A program made the position numbers and the translations under genes. Shown piece by piece: positions 16,403 to 25,512 of a stretch of DNA of 40,145 bases. Below the pieces are notes generated by a model. The model did not search any database. It saw only the letters and a list, made by a program, of their open reading frames with translations, and had not been told where the DNA came from. The stretch is from Pseudomonadota bacterium (lineage in GTDB: Bacteria; Desulfobacterota; Anaeroferrophillalia; Anaeroferrophillales; Tharpellaceae). The stretch lies in assembly GCA_030641485.1 (NCBI GenBank), contig DAOWHJ010000154.1, forward strand, positions 1-40,145. Direction: 5' to 3'. Every line of letters starts with the position of its first letter. Position 1 is the first letter of the stretch.

Positions 16403-17513
16403 AACAGTTCTTTTTGCCGGAGGTGGAACCGGCGGCCATCTCTTTCCCGGAATTGCTCTGGCAGAGGAGTTTCAGCGGCAGGATAAAGAGATAAAGATTG
16501 TCTTTGCTGGGACTCGGCGCGGCATTGAAGCACGACTGATTCCGGAACTTGGCTATCCCCTGGTTTTTTTAGAGGTGCATGGACTGGTTGGGGTTAAGGG
16601 TCTTAAACGGCTTAAGGCACTAGTGAATTTTCCTAAGGCGGTTATTCAAGCCCTGATATTACTGGTACGATATCGGCCGGTACTGGTCGTTGGACTGGGT
16701 GGCTATGCCAGCGCGCCAGTGCTGTTGGCAGCGATGGTGGCTGGTTTGCCGTGGGTGTTACAAGAACAGAATGCCTATCCGGGCTTGGTCAATCGTGTTT
16801 TAGCCCCCTTTGCCAAGGCGGTATTTACAGCCTTTGCCAAGGCGGGCGAGAGTCTGAAAAGTCGTGAGATTTACGATTTTGGTAATCCGCTGCGGCCGCA
16901 CCTGCAACTGCCGGGAACAACGGATGTGGAAACTCCGATACTAGAAGAGAGAGCAGCGAAGATTGCTAAACCGGAGTTTAATATCCTCATCGTTGGAGGT
17001 AGTCAAGGGGCTCGGGCACTCAACCAAACAGTGCCTGCGGCAATTTCTAACTTGGTGGGCCAGTATCCGGGTTTGCGGGTTGTCCACCAAAGTGGGAAGG
17101 GTGGGTTTGATGCTGTGACAAATGCCTACTCAGGGTTAAACTGTAAGATTGAAGTGAAGGTGTTTATAGATGATATAGGGGCCTGCTATCGCACTGCTGA
17201 CCTGGTCATCTGTCGGGCTGGAGCATTGACCCTGGCAGAATTGGCAGAACTTGGAAAAGCTGCGATTTTAGTTCCATTTCCCTATGCTGCTCATGATCAT
17301 CAGCTCTATAATGCCAAGGCTTTTGCCGAGCACGGTGCGGCTATCGTAGAGCTTGAAAGTGAGCTTACAGTCGCAGGTTTAAGTGAGAAAATTGAAGATT
17401 TAATTGAGAGACCGGACACCCTAAAGAAGATGGAACAGGCCGCTCTAACGTTGGCCCGACCACAAGCTCGGAAGCAAATTGTTGAACATTGTTTCAAACT
17501 AATAAGTGAATGA
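16380..17513 (+). CDS. murG: MurG, lipid II-forming N-acetylglucosaminyltransferase
   Basis: This 377-aa peripheral inner-membrane GT-B enzyme transfers GlcNAc from UDP-GlcNAc to lipid I. The N-terminal glycine loop is FAGGGTGGHLFPGIALAEE. LVVGLGGYASAPVLLAA and LQEQNAYPGLVNR are typical. The donor-site domain has VVGGSQGARALNQ and VICRAGALTLAELAELGKAAILVPFPYAAHDHQ. The ATG lies inside ftsW and has GGAG about 9 bases upstream. It starts at the normal family N-terminus. Confidence 0.96.
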   Translation: MSVVRPVKTVLFAGGGTGGHLFPGIALAEEFQRQDKEIKIVFAGTRRGIEARLIPELGYPLVFLEVHGLVGVKGLKRLKALVNFPKAVIQALILLVRYRPVLVVGLGGYASAPVLLAAMVAGLPWVLQEQNAYPGLVNRVLAPFAKAVFTAFAKAGESLKSREIYDFGNPLRPHLQLPGTTDVETPILEERAAKIAKPEFNILIVGGSQGARALNQTVPAAISNLVGQYPGLRVVHQSGKGGFDAVTNAYSGLNCKIEVKVFIDDIGACYRTADLVICRAGALTLAELAELGKAAILVPFPYAAHDHQLYNAKAFAEHGAAIVELESELTVAGLSEKIEDLIERPDTLKKMEQAALTLARPQARKQIVEHCFKLISE

Positions 17514-17539
17514 TCAAATTTTTTAGGAGCAAATGAACA

Positions 17540-18916
17540 GTGAAAGGAATGCACCATAAAGTAAAACGGGTACACTTTGTCGGTATCGGTGGTAGCGGAA
17601 TGTGCGGCATTGCTGAAGTGTTGCTTAACTTGGGCTATCAGGTTCATGGTTCTGATCTTAACCGAAGCCCGGTAACCGAAAGGCTCGAAAAACTTGGAGC
17701 CCAGATTGCATATGGTCATGCCCGGGAAAACCTGGGTGATGTACAGGTACTGGTTCGTTCAACTGCGGTTAAAGATGATAATCCAGAGGTTGTAGAGGCC
17801 CGCATTAGAGCAATTCCGGTAATCCCCAGAGCTGAAATGTTGGCAGAGTTGATGCGCTTAAAATATGGCATTGCTGTTGGCGGCACCCATGGCAAAACGA
17901 CTACGACATCAATGATTGCAACAATGCTCAGTGGCACAGACCTCGACCCCACCGTAGTTATTGGCGGTCGACTTAACAGTATCAACAGCAACGCCTGTCT
18001 GGGTGAGGGTGAAATTCTACTTGCTGAAGCAGATGAGAGTGATGGTTCGTTTTTAGCCCTGTCACCAATTATTGCGGTTATTACTAACATCGATCGTGAA
18101 CACCTTGACCATTATCGGGGTGGAATAGAAGAGATCGAGGACAACTTTGTTGCCTTTGCGAATAAAGTACCCTTTTATGGTCTTGTGGTTCTCTGTCTGG
18201 ACGATCCTCGGGTGCAGGATATTATCCCGCGCATAGGCCGGCGCATTTCAACTTATGGTTTTAGTCCCCAGGCAGATGTACGCGCCCTTGATGTCTCAAT
18301 TGAGGGGATGCAGAGCCGATTTAGGGTTATTGTGAATCGGGAAGAGTTGGGTGAGTTCACCATTGATATGCCGGGTCGCCACTATGTTCTGAACTGTCTG
18401 GCGGCAATCGCCACCGGCTTTGAACTAGGTTTGGAGTTTGCTGATATTCGGAAGCATCTTTCTGGTTTCGCTGGGGTTCAGCGTCGTCTACAAATTGTAG
18501 GTGAGTACCGGGGGGCATTGGTGGTTGATGATTATGGCCATCATCCAACCGAGATTCAGGTTACCCTTGAAGCCTTGCGTCAAGCATGGCCTAAACGGCG
18601 TCTGGTCACACTTTTTCAGCCGCATAGATATACTCGGACAAAGTATCTGTTTAACGACTTTCAGGTTGTTTTCAATGAGGCTGACATTTTGCTCATCACC
18701 GATATCTATGCCGCCGGAGAGCGTCCAATTGATGGTATCACCGGAGCCAGCCTGGCCGAAGCGGTCCGTCAACATGGACACAAACAGGTCCACTACCTGG
18801 CGGATCATGAAGCCTTGCGGGAATTTATTATAGCAAATGCCGAATCATCAGATTTGATCCTGACTATGGGGGCTGGTGACATATATCGCTTAGGCCATGA
18901 ATTAGTTAAGATGTGA
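17540..18916 (+). CDS. murC: MurC, UDP-MurNAc--L-alanine ligase
   Basis: This 458-aa Mur ligase adds L-alanine to UDP-MurNAc, the first peptide step. VHFVGIGGSGMCGIAEVL is the N-terminal nucleotide-binding motif. VGGTHGKTTTTSMIA is the ATP loop. AEADESDGSFL, TNIDREHLDHY and VVDDYGHHPTEI are MurC signatures. The GTG start is favoured because AGGAG lies 10 bases upstream; the ATG three codons later has no spaced site. It is followed by a structured 125-base gap and then a BON lipoprotein gene, not directly by murB. Confidence 0.96.
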   Translation: MKGMHHKVKRVHFVGIGGSGMCGIAEVLLNLGYQVHGSDLNRSPVTERLEKLGAQIAYGHARENLGDVQVLVRSTAVKDDNPEVVEARIRAIPVIPRAEMLAELMRLKYGIAVGGTHGKTTTTSMIATMLSGTDLDPTVVIGGRLNSINSNACLGEGEILLAEADESDGSFLALSPIIAVITNIDREHLDHYRGGIEEIEDNFVAFANKVPFYGLVVLCLDDPRVQDIIPRIGRRISTYGFSPQADVRALDVSIEGMQSRFRVIVNREELGEFTIDMPGRHYVLNCLAAIATGFELGLEFADIRKHLSGFAGVQRRLQIVGEYRGALVVDDYGHHPTEIQVTLEALRQAWPKRRLVTLFQPHRYTRTKYLFNDFQVVFNEADILLITDIYAAGERPIDGITGASLAEAVRQHGHKQVHYLADHEALREFIIANAESSDLILTMGAGDIYRLGHELVKM

Positions 18917-18942
18917 CCCCATTTATGGGGGCGACAGCAAAG

Positions 18943-18990
18943 TTCGCCAATTTTCGCTGTGACTTAACTGCCAAGCCACAGTAAGGCGAA
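18943..18990 (+). other. Structured intergenic hairpin between murC and the BON gene
   Basis: CTGTGACTT (18957) and AAGCCACAG (18973) pair with one mismatch around a 7-base loop. TTCGCC (18943) and GGCGAA (18985) form a flanking outer stem. There is no U-run, so it is not a standard terminator. It may stabilise or process the mRNA between murC and the inserted gene. A small CCCCA-TTTA-TGGGG hairpin lies just upstream at the murC stop. Confidence 0.35.
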
Positions 18991-19041
18991 TATTTACTAA
19001 AAAGATAACCCGTAACTTACGAATTTAATAGAGAGTCAATA

Positions 19042-19392
19042 ATGTTCCTAGAGTCATATTCTCAGAAAAGAGTAAGATCAGCAAGCAACTTCAAACTGTG
19101 GGTGGCTGTTACTCTCACTCTTTTGACTCTACTCATTATATCATGCTCGACCCCGGGAGGCCGGAGTGTCGAGGCGGTCTACGATGACGCGGTAATTGCG
19201 ACAAGGCTTAAAGGATGCCTGACAGAGATGATGGGGAGTAATGTGATCGGGATTGATGTTGATGTTTACCATGGGGAAGTCACCCTGCAGGGCCGGGTCC
19301 GGAGCCCAAATATGGAGAGCCGGGTAGTGGCCGTGACCGCTCATGTTCAAGGGGTGAGAAAAATAATTAACCTGCTTCATATAATACCTTAA
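19042..19392 (+). CDS. BON-domain lipoprotein inserted between murC and murB
   Basis: This 116-aa protein has a basic N-terminus, one hydrophobic segment (LWVAVTLTLLTLLIISC) and a plausible lipobox IISC, predicting a lipid-anchored periplasmic protein. The mature part is a single BON domain: DDAVIATRLKGCLTEM, then IDVDVYHGEVTLQGRV and ESRVVAVTAHVQGVRKIINLL, as in OsmY/DolP-type proteins. BON domains bind phospholipid or envelope components. DolP-like proteins sit at division sites in E. coli, so a septal envelope role is conceivable but is inference. It is not a usual dcw member. GAGAG lies before the ATG. Confidence 0.82.
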   Translation: MFLESYSQKRVRSASNFKLWVAVTLTLLTLLIISCSTPGGRSVEAVYDDAVIATRLKGCLTEMMGSNVIGIDVDVYHGEVTLQGRVRSPNMESRVVAVTAHVQGVRKIINLLHIIP

Positions 19393-19456
19393 AGCTGATT
19401 ATAGCCTAATGGGATTTTAGCATGTTTGAAAAAAACATCACTGACAAGGTAATGAG

Positions 19457-20371
19457 TTGATTAGGACTGAACAAAAGCATGAGTTACGCCAGCGTTTATC
19501 AGAGTTTATGACTGAGGAGGAACCGCTGGCACCCAAAACGGCATTTAAGACCGGTGGTGCCGCCGCAATCTACCTGCAACCTGCAGATTTGACTGAGCTG
19601 CTGCTCGCTGTTAAAACTCTTGCCGAACTTAAGCTCGGTTTTCTGATTCTTGGTGGTGGCCGCAACTTGCTGATTGCCGATGATGGTATTAGAAACAAAG
19701 TTGTAATCAGTTTGAGCAGAGGTTTTATGGATTATGAGATTGTCGGCTCGGACAAGCACTCGGTGATGATTCGTGCCGAAGCCGGGGTTTCTTTGGCGGC
19801 TCTGGTTAATTTAAGTGGAGTTGGTGGTTATGGTGGCCTTGAGAATCTGGCTGGGATTCCCGGGAGTCTAGGCGGCGCCATAGCCATGAATGCTGGAGCC
19901 TTCGGGAGTACGATTTTTGACCACTTGGCGGCGCTATGGGTGCTGCATGACGGTGGTCTTTGTTGGCGTTCGCCTGCGTCCCTGAACCCAGGCTATCGAG
20001 ATGGCGGTTTAGGGGGGCAGGATATTGTCGTCGCAGCTTATCTTATCCTGCCCCGCAAACCGGTTCAAGAGATCGTTGCTAAAGTGAACGAAATTCGGAG
20101 CCAGCGGTGGCGACGTTTGCCGCAAGGTGCTCATGCTGGTTCGGTGTTTAAGAATCCTGATGGAAATTTTGCCGGCCGCCTGCTTGAATCCGCAGGTTGT
20201 AAAGGGCTGCGTTGTGGTGGAGCTAAGGTCGCTGTGGAGCATGCCAATGTGATTGTGGCAGAGGATACGGCAACAAGCCAAGATATAATTGACTTAATGG
20301 AGAGCATGCAAGCTTCAGTTAGGCAACATTGTGGTACAATTTTGCAGCCCGAAATTAGAGTCTTTTCTTGA
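19457..20371 (+). CDS. murB: MurB, UDP-N-acetylenolpyruvoylglucosamine reductase
   Basis: This 304-aa FAD enzyme reduces UDP-GlcNAc-enolpyruvate to UDP-MurNAc with NADPH. LAPKTAFKTGGAAAIYLQP opens the FAD domain. LGGGRNLLIADDG and GLENLAGIPGSLGGAIAMNAGAFG follow. HAGSVFKNPDGNFAGRLLESAG contains the catalytic Ser, and GGAKVAVEHANVIV is the C-terminal signature. The TTG start has AAGGT 6 bases upstream, and the nearby ATG is in a frame that stops at once, so TTG is the best start. The size fits the shorter MurB type seen in Gram-positives and deltaproteobacteria. Confidence 0.95.
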   Translation: MIRTEQKHELRQRLSEFMTEEEPLAPKTAFKTGGAAAIYLQPADLTELLLAVKTLAELKLGFLILGGGRNLLIADDGIRNKVVISLSRGFMDYEIVGSDKHSVMIRAEAGVSLAALVNLSGVGGYGGLENLAGIPGSLGGAIAMNAGAFGSTIFDHLAALWVLHDGGLCWRSPASLNPGYRDGGLGGQDIVVAAYLILPRKPVQEIVAKVNEIRSQRWRRLPQGAHAGSVFKNPDGNFAGRLLESAGCKGLRCGGAKVAVEHANVIVAEDTATSQDIIDLMESMQASVRQHCGTILQPEIRVFS

Positions 20372-20403
20372 TTTATGATTGAAACTGCAGGAGGGGAGCA
20401 GAA

Positions 20404-21333
20404 ATGAAATTTACGCCAGGAACCAAGGTTGGGGTACTCTATGGCGGACTCTCAGCTGAACGCGAAGTTTCCTTGAAAAGTGGTAAGGCTGTGGGGCTGG
20501 CCTTGCAAGAGCTTGGCTTCATGGTCACCCTGATTGACGTTGACCGTGAGATTTTTACCAGACTTAAAGAGGCAAAAGTAGAGGTCGTTTTTATTGCCTT
20601 ACATGGTGCCTATGGTGAAGACGGCACAATTCAAGGGGTTTTAGAGTATCTACAGATACCTTATACCGGCCCTGGGGTAATGGCTAGTAGCATTGCCATG
20701 AATAAGGTGATGACTAAGAGGGTTTTGCTTTCGTATGGCATTATGACTCCCGACTACACAGTGCCAAGTGGTGTTGAAATTGAGGTTGAGGTGCCACCAG
20801 GAGGTTACCCTCTTGTGGTCAAGCCGGTTGCAGAAGGTTCAAGCTTGGGGATGAGTATTGTAACAGATGCTGGAGATCTGGAACCGGCTTTAATTCAAGC
20901 ACGGGAATACGGTCAGCAGGTTATGATTGAGAGCTATATTCCGGGCCTAGAGTTGACTGCAGCAGTACTCCACGGTGCAGCGCTGCCCTTGATTGAAATT
21001 CGGGCTCGTGGTGGGGTCTATGACTATAGAGCAAAGTACACCAAAGGTTTTTCCGAGTACCTGGTGCCAGCGCAAATTGACGAATCTATCACCCGTAAAG
21101 TTCAGGAGTTGGCCCTTGCCAGTGCCCGGGTTTTGGGCTGTGATCGCGGTGCCGTGCGGGTCGATTTCCGTCTTGATATGGAAAATAACCCATTTGTGAT
21201 TGAGATTAACACGGTGCCAGGGATGACAGAAACCAGCCTGTTGCCTCAGGCGGCAGAGGTCGGTGGGATGGATTTTATAGCCCTGATAGATCATATTCTC
21301 CAAGGTGCTGGTCTTGATTTGGCCCCGCGCTAA
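20404..21333 (+). CDS. ddl: D-alanine--D-alanine ligase (Ddl)
   Basis: This 309-aa ATP-grasp enzyme joins two D-alanines for MurF. VGVLYGGLSAEREVSLKSG is the N-terminal signature. ALHGAYGEDGTIQG and YTGPGVMASSIAMNK follow. VVKPVAEGSSLGMSIV forms the ATP/substrate loop. FVIEINTVPGMTETSLLPQAA is the C-terminal metal-binding region. A strong AGGAGG-like site lies before the ATG. Its last 29 bases overlap the annotated start of ftsQ. Confidence 0.96.
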   Translation: MKFTPGTKVGVLYGGLSAEREVSLKSGKAVGLALQELGFMVTLIDVDREIFTRLKEAKVEVVFIALHGAYGEDGTIQGVLEYLQIPYTGPGVMASSIAMNKVMTKRVLLSYGIMTPDYTVPSGVEIEVEVPPGGYPLVVKPVAEGSSLGMSIVTDAGDLEPALIQAREYGQQVMIESYIPGLELTAAVLHGAALPLIEIRARGGVYDYRAKYTKGFSEYLVPAQIDESITRKVQELALASARVLGCDRGAVRVDFRLDMENNPFVIEINTVPGMTETSLLPQAAEVGGMDFIALIDHILQGAGLDLAPR

Positions 21334-22222
21334 AAAAAGGGGGAACCAACGGTTACGAGCAGGAAATAGTCGTAAGGCTATCCAGCAGGCTCGCAACACC
21401 GGCGTAAAAAGTGGTGGTATACGTAAGGTTGCTCTGTTAATTTCGCTGGTCTGTTTTTTAGCTCTGGGCGGCAGTGCCTTGTGGCTCTGGTTGCCGACGC
21501 TGGTAAGTAATGTAGATGGTTGGTTAAAAGAGAGCGGCAGCTTTTTAGTAAGAGAGATCGTAGTTGAAGGCATTCATAGGTGTCACAGGGATGATATAAT
21601 TCAAGCTCTGAACCTGGATTCGGAGCAGCTGATATTCACATTTTCTTTGGTTCAAGCTCAGGCTCGAGTAGAGGCGCTACCGTTCATTAAACTGGCAATG
21701 ATTCGCCGCCGGTTGCCAGACTTGCTGCAGGTTGAGGTCGTTGAGTGCAAACCTCGGGCTCTGCTATATTTGGAGGATCTGTATCTGGTTGATGAAGAGG
21801 GGGTTGTGATGGCACGTGCCCCGGCAGGAGAGGTCTTGGATTTCCCAGTGATCAGTGGTTTTAGCTTAAATGAATGGCAGCAACGGCCCCAAGTTTGGCG
21901 GAGATTGCTTAAGAAGGCCACGAACCTACTCTTGATTTGGGAAGAGAGAGGTAAAGAGTGGCCGGAAAAGGTTGCTCAGATAGTGTTGGATGAAGTTTGT
22001 GGAGTAACTCTGTTTACAACGGGCAGTAATTGGGAGTTGCAATTGGGGTCGGAGAACTATTGTGAACGCCTTGAACGTTGGCGACAGGTTCTCGTGTTGT
22101 TGGGTGAGCGTGCATCATCGGTGAAATATTTCGATTGTGCCGGGGAGAGCTCGGTTGTAGCCGGGTTACGGCAGTTCAAAATAGAGGCAGATAAAAAGGC
22201 AGGGGAATATGGCCAGAAGTGA
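21305..22222 (+). CDS. ftsQ: FtsQ/DivIB cell-division protein
   Basis: This bitopic membrane protein of about 305 aa is central to divisome assembly. The N-terminal tail is basic (PRAKKRGNQRLRAGNSRK). One membrane helix follows (VALLISLVCFLALGGSALWLW). Then come a POTRA domain (VREIVVEGIHRCHRDDIIQAL ... VEALPFIKLAMIRRRLPDLLQVEV) and the FtsQ beta domain (YLVDEEGVVMARA). The start is uncertain: GTG 21305 or TTG 21314, both inside ddl. Its stop overlaps ftsA by 14 bases. The call rests on domain order and position. Confidence 0.9.
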   Translation: MLVLIWPRAKKRGNQRLRAGNSRKAIQQARNTGVKSGGIRKVALLISLVCFLALGGSALWLWLPTLVSNVDGWLKESGSFLVREIVVEGIHRCHRDDIIQALNLDSEQLIFTFSLVQAQARVEALPFIKLAMIRRRLPDLLQVEVVECKPRALLYLEDLYLVDEEGVVMARAPAGEVLDFPVISGFSLNEWQQRPQVWRRLLKKATNLLLIWEERGKEWPEKVAQIVLDEVCGVTLFTTGSNWELQLGSENYCERLERWRQVLVLLGERASSVKYFDCAGESSVVAGLRQFKIEADKKAGEYGQK

Positions 22223-23438
22223 ACAGATGGTGGTTGGTCTTGATTTAGGGACAACAAAAACTTGCGTCCTGGTAGGTGTTCAGGGGGAGACCGGGCTTGA
22301 AATTGTCGGTGTAGGAACTGCTCCTTCAATTGGTCTGCGCAAAGGTGTGGTTGTTAATTTGGACTCAACTGTAGAGTCCATTCGTCAGGCCGTGGCAGAG
22401 GCGGAAAAGATTTGTGGGCAGAAAATTAAGGTTGTGTATACGGCAATAGCAGGCAGTCATTTGCAAGGTATGAATAGTCACGGTATTATCGGGGTTAAGG
22501 ACCGGGAGGTTAGTAAGACTGATGTTGAGCAGGTTCTTGATGCAGCTCGGGCGGTAGCAATCCCAATGGATCGTGAAGTGATTGATACAATCCCTCAACA
22601 ATTTTTTCTTGATGATCAGGAAGGGGTGGTTGATCCTGTGGGGATGTCTGGGGTCAGGCTCGAAGTCGATGTGCATATCGTGACGGCGGCTGCAGCCTCA
22701 CTGCAAAATGTCTACCGCTGTTGTAATCGGGCCGGACTTGATGTGAAGGGGGTGGTATTGCAGCAGTTGGCTTCAAGCCGGGCTGTACTTACCGTCGAAG
22801 AGTGCGAACTTGGAGTGGTGTTGATCGATATTGGGGGGGGGACAACTGATATTGCAGTTTATGTTGGAGGGGCAATTTCCTACACTGCATGCCTGCCATT
22901 AGGTGGTAATCAGGTAACTAATGATATTGCACTTGGTTTACGGACCCCAATGGAAGCTGCCGAAAAAATTAAGCGACACTACGGATGTACAACTTCGAAG
23001 ATGATTGACTCAGAGGAGCCAATTGAAGTTCCAAGTGTCGGAGGGCGCCCGCCGCGCAAACTTCCACGCCAAATTCTAGGCGAGATTATAGAACCGCGGT
23101 TGCAGGAGATTTTTGAACTGGCAAATCGTGAGCTGCATAAGTCAGGGTTTTATGACCAGGTGGTTTCTGGAGTTGTTGTGACCGGCGGAACTGCTCTGTT
23201 GCCAGGGGCGGCAGAACTTGTGGAAAAAGTTTTTGAGCTTCAGGCCCGGGTCGGTTTTCCCGAGACTCAAGGTAGTGGTTTTGATGCAGTCAACAGCCCC
23301 ATCTACGCAACCTCAATAGGCTTGCTTAGATATGCTGCTGATGGACAGAATTCAAATCGAAACAGTAACGGGTTTAAGGGATTGGAAATGGGTGGAATTT
23401 TTGCTAAATTTACAGCTTTTATGAAGGATTTTTTTTAA
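22209..23438 (+). CDS. ftsA: FtsA, actin-like membrane tether of FtsZ
   Basis: This 409-aa actin-fold ATPase links FtsZ to the membrane. VVGLDLGTTKTCVLVG is the phosphate-1 loop. The 1C domain follows (YTAIAGSHLQGMNSHGII). VVLIDIGGGTTDIAVY is phosphate-2, and VVVTGGTALLPGAAELVE is the adenosine motif. The C-terminal GIFAKFTAFMKDFF is the amphipathic membrane-targeting helix. AGGGG lies upstream of the ATG, inside the end of ftsQ. Confidence 0.97.
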   Translation: MARSEQMVVGLDLGTTKTCVLVGVQGETGLEIVGVGTAPSIGLRKGVVVNLDSTVESIRQAVAEAEKICGQKIKVVYTAIAGSHLQGMNSHGIIGVKDREVSKTDVEQVLDAARAVAIPMDREVIDTIPQQFFLDDQEGVVDPVGMSGVRLEVDVHIVTAAAASLQNVYRCCNRAGLDVKGVVLQQLASSRAVLTVEECELGVVLIDIGGGTTDIAVYVGGAISYTACLPLGGNQVTNDIALGLRTPMEAAEKIKRHYGCTTSKMIDSEEPIEVPSVGGRPPRKLPRQILGEIIEPRLQEIFELANRELHKSGFYDQVVSGVVVTGGTALLPGAAELVEKVFELQARVGFPETQGSGFDAVNSPIYATSIGLLRYAADGQNSNRNSNGFKGLEMGGIFAKFTAFMKDFF

Positions 23439-23574
23439 TAAATTAGAACAACATGCAAATTTAGGGTAGCTAATCCCGATCTCTTTCGGAAGATCAGTTT
23501 AGGTCCTCAGTTTGCTGAAATATATTGTTAGAATTAAGGTTTGGGCAACTTTAAAGTATTAAAGGGAGAGAGCT

Positions 23575-24855
23575 ATGACATTTGAATTTGAAGAGAGCGT
23601 AAATCTAGCGGCACAAATTAAAGTGGTAGGGGTCGGTGGTGGCGGTGGTAATGCCGTAAACAACATGATTCTATCTGGCCTTGAGGGGGTTGATTTTATT
23701 GTCGCCAACACTGATGCGCAAGACCTGAAGGCCTCACAGGCTGCATCCAAGATACAATTAGGAAGCCGGGTGACCAAAGGTTTGGGGGCTGGAGCAAATC
23801 CCGATATCGGGTGTAGTGCTGCCTTGGAAGATGCTGATCACATTTCAGAATTGCTGGCTGGTGCGGATATGGTTTTTGTGACCGCAGGTATGGGCGGAGG
23901 AACCGGTACCGGTGGGGCACCTGTTGTGGCTCAGTTGGCTAAGGAGGCAGGTTCGCTGGTGATTGGAGTGGCCACCAAACCTTTTAATTTTGAAGGCAAG
24001 AAAAAGATGCGTATAGCCGAAGCGGGGTTGGCAAAGTTACGCGAAAATGTAGATGCCCTGATCACCATTCCGAACCAGAGGTTGTTGAATACAGTTTGTA
24101 AAAATACAACTGCTGCCGATGCATTTAAAACGGTTGACGATGTATTGTTGCAGGCGGTTCGCAGCATCTCTGACCTTATCAATGTCCATGGTCATATTAA
24201 TCTTGATTTCCAGGACATTAAAACGATCATGGATAATGCCGGAATGGCTCTTATGGGGACGGGTATTGCAAGTGGAGAGAACCGTGCCCTCGAAGCCGCA
24301 CAGTCGGCAATTGCATCACCCCTGTTAGAGGATCTAAGTATTCAGGGGGCCCGCGGTGTGATTATTAACTTTACCGCATCTTCCGAGTTGACCCTGCATG
24401 AGATGGATCAAGCCGCGACATTGATTCAGGAAGAGGCCCACGAAGATGTTGAGGTGATCACCGGGTTTGTTCTTGATGACTCTCTGGGTGAGGATCTTCG
24501 CATTACAGTTATTGCGACCGGTTTTGATTCAGTTCAGGCTTCTCAGCCAGCGATTGCTGGAGTTGGGGCTAAGGGGCCGGGGTTAGGTCTTGCCGGAAGG
24601 TACCCAATTGGTACAGCCGTACGACGTGACAATTATGATCGTCCAGCTTTTCAGGTTCAGAATGATGAGGCTGCCGGAATGGTTTCGTCCTACGAAGCGG
24701 TGGACGCCGATCGCATGGTTAGCAAAGATCTTCAATTTGAAGATATTCAGGAGATACCAACTCTTATGAAAAAGGTAGTTGGTTCAGAAAGTGAGTTTGA
24801 CAGCGGGATTGATGATATGGACATTCCAACCTTTATTAGGCGTCAAATCAGTTGA
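23575..24855 (+). CDS. ftsZ: FtsZ, tubulin-like division GTPase
   Basis: This 426-aa GTPase forms the Z-ring. VVGVGGGGGNAVNNMI opens the GTP-binding domain. FIVANTDAQDL follows, and the tubulin signature is GMGGGTGTGGAPVVA. The linker after about residue 315 is variable. The C-terminal conserved peptide DIPTFIRRQIS binds FtsA. A 136-base gap separates it from ftsA, and AGGGAGAG lies before the ATG. The gap may hold its own promoter, but no clear -35/-10 pair stands out. It is the last dcw gene here. Confidence 0.98.
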   Translation: MTFEFEESVNLAAQIKVVGVGGGGGNAVNNMILSGLEGVDFIVANTDAQDLKASQAASKIQLGSRVTKGLGAGANPDIGCSAALEDADHISELLAGADMVFVTAGMGGGTGTGGAPVVAQLAKEAGSLVIGVATKPFNFEGKKKMRIAEAGLAKLRENVDALITIPNQRLLNTVCKNTTAADAFKTVDDVLLQAVRSISDLINVHGHINLDFQDIKTIMDNAGMALMGTGIASGENRALEAAQSAIASPLLEDLSIQGARGVIINFTASSELTLHEMDQAATLIQEEAHEDVEVITGFVLDDSLGEDLRITVIATGFDSVQASQPAIAGVGAKGPGLGLAGRYPIGTAVRRDNYDRPAFQVQNDEAAGMVSSYEAVDADRMVSKDLQFEDIQEIPTLMKKVVGSESEFDSGIDDMDIPTFIRRQIS

Positions 24856-24949
24856 TGTTGTTATGTGGCCGCCCTCTTAAATAGCATTAAGTAACAGCGC
24901 TCAGTGTGAATTTGACTCTCTTTCAGTGTTGTCCGTTCTCCGTGCTATG

Positions 24950-25006
24950 AGCTCGTCTTTTATGGGTCCGAATATTAAATCTATAAAAGGCGAGCTTCTT
25001 TTCTGC
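24950..25006 (+). terminator. Probable terminator after ftsZ
   Basis: AGCTCGTCTTTTAT (24950-24963) pairs fully, with one G-U, to ATAAAAGGCGAGCT (24983-24996) around a 19-base loop. TCTTTTCT follows. It lies 95 bases past the ftsZ stop. The rest of the 195-base gap to umuD shows nothing I can name. Confidence 0.55.
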
Positions 25007-25050
25007 TAACCCCAAGTGCTCGTCACAAGCTCCCTAGGTTTTTAATAACC

Positions 25051-25482
25051 CTAAAGTGCGTGAATGACACTTGTAACCACACCCCAGATTTCAAAATCCA
25101 TCTCCTCGATAATTTCAGTGGGACCGTATTCCGGGTTTTCAGGAAGCAGAAAAACTCTTTTCTTATCTACCCGAATCCTTTTTACAGTCAAGTCACCATC
25201 AATAATGGCGATCACGACTTTTTTGTCGCTCGCCTCCAGGGCACGATCCACAATCAGGAGATCACCTGATTGGATACCTGCACCGGTCATTGAATCACCT
25301 TTAACTTTAACGAAGAAAGTTGCAGCTGGATGACGAATGAGGTACTTGTTCAGGTCGAGGTGGTTCTCGATGTAGTCATCTGCAGGAGACGGGAAACCAG
25401 CTGAGACCGGAATCATAAAAAGCGGCCGATTATATTCACTCTCAATCTCAGGGCCTGAGATCGCCGTAACAGTTGTTGACAT
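25051..25482 (-). CDS. umuD: UmuD-like S24 self-cleaving protein (SOS mutagenesis)
   Basis: This 143-aa protein matches UmuD, which trims itself on RecA filaments and then joins UmuC as DNA polymerase V. The cleavage site is A28-G29 (PVSAGFPSPADDY). Ser64 in KGDSMTGAGI is the nucleophile and Lys101 in DLTVKRI the general base. Each is four residues on from the E. coli UmuD positions. There is no DNA-binding domain, so it is not LexA. umuC does not follow; the next gene downstream is convergent ftsZ. No LexA box was recognised by eye before the ATG. Confidence 0.9.
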   Translation of the reverse strand: MSTTVTAISGPEIESEYNRPLFMIPVSAGFPSPADDYIENHLDLNKYLIRHPAATFFVKVKGDSMTGAGIQSGDLLIVDRALEASDKKVVIAIIDGDLTVKRIRVDKKRVFLLPENPEYGPTEIIEEMDFEIWGVVTSVIHAL

Positions 25483-25512
25483 AATATTATCCAGTCAAGT
25501 CAATTGTTTTTG

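Noticed and set aside
24880-24915. TTAAGTAACAGCGC ... GTGTGAATTT as another copy of the miniature repeat
   Set aside because: The match to CTAAGTAAAA and CGCAGTAGATCGAATTT is too scattered to separate from chance.
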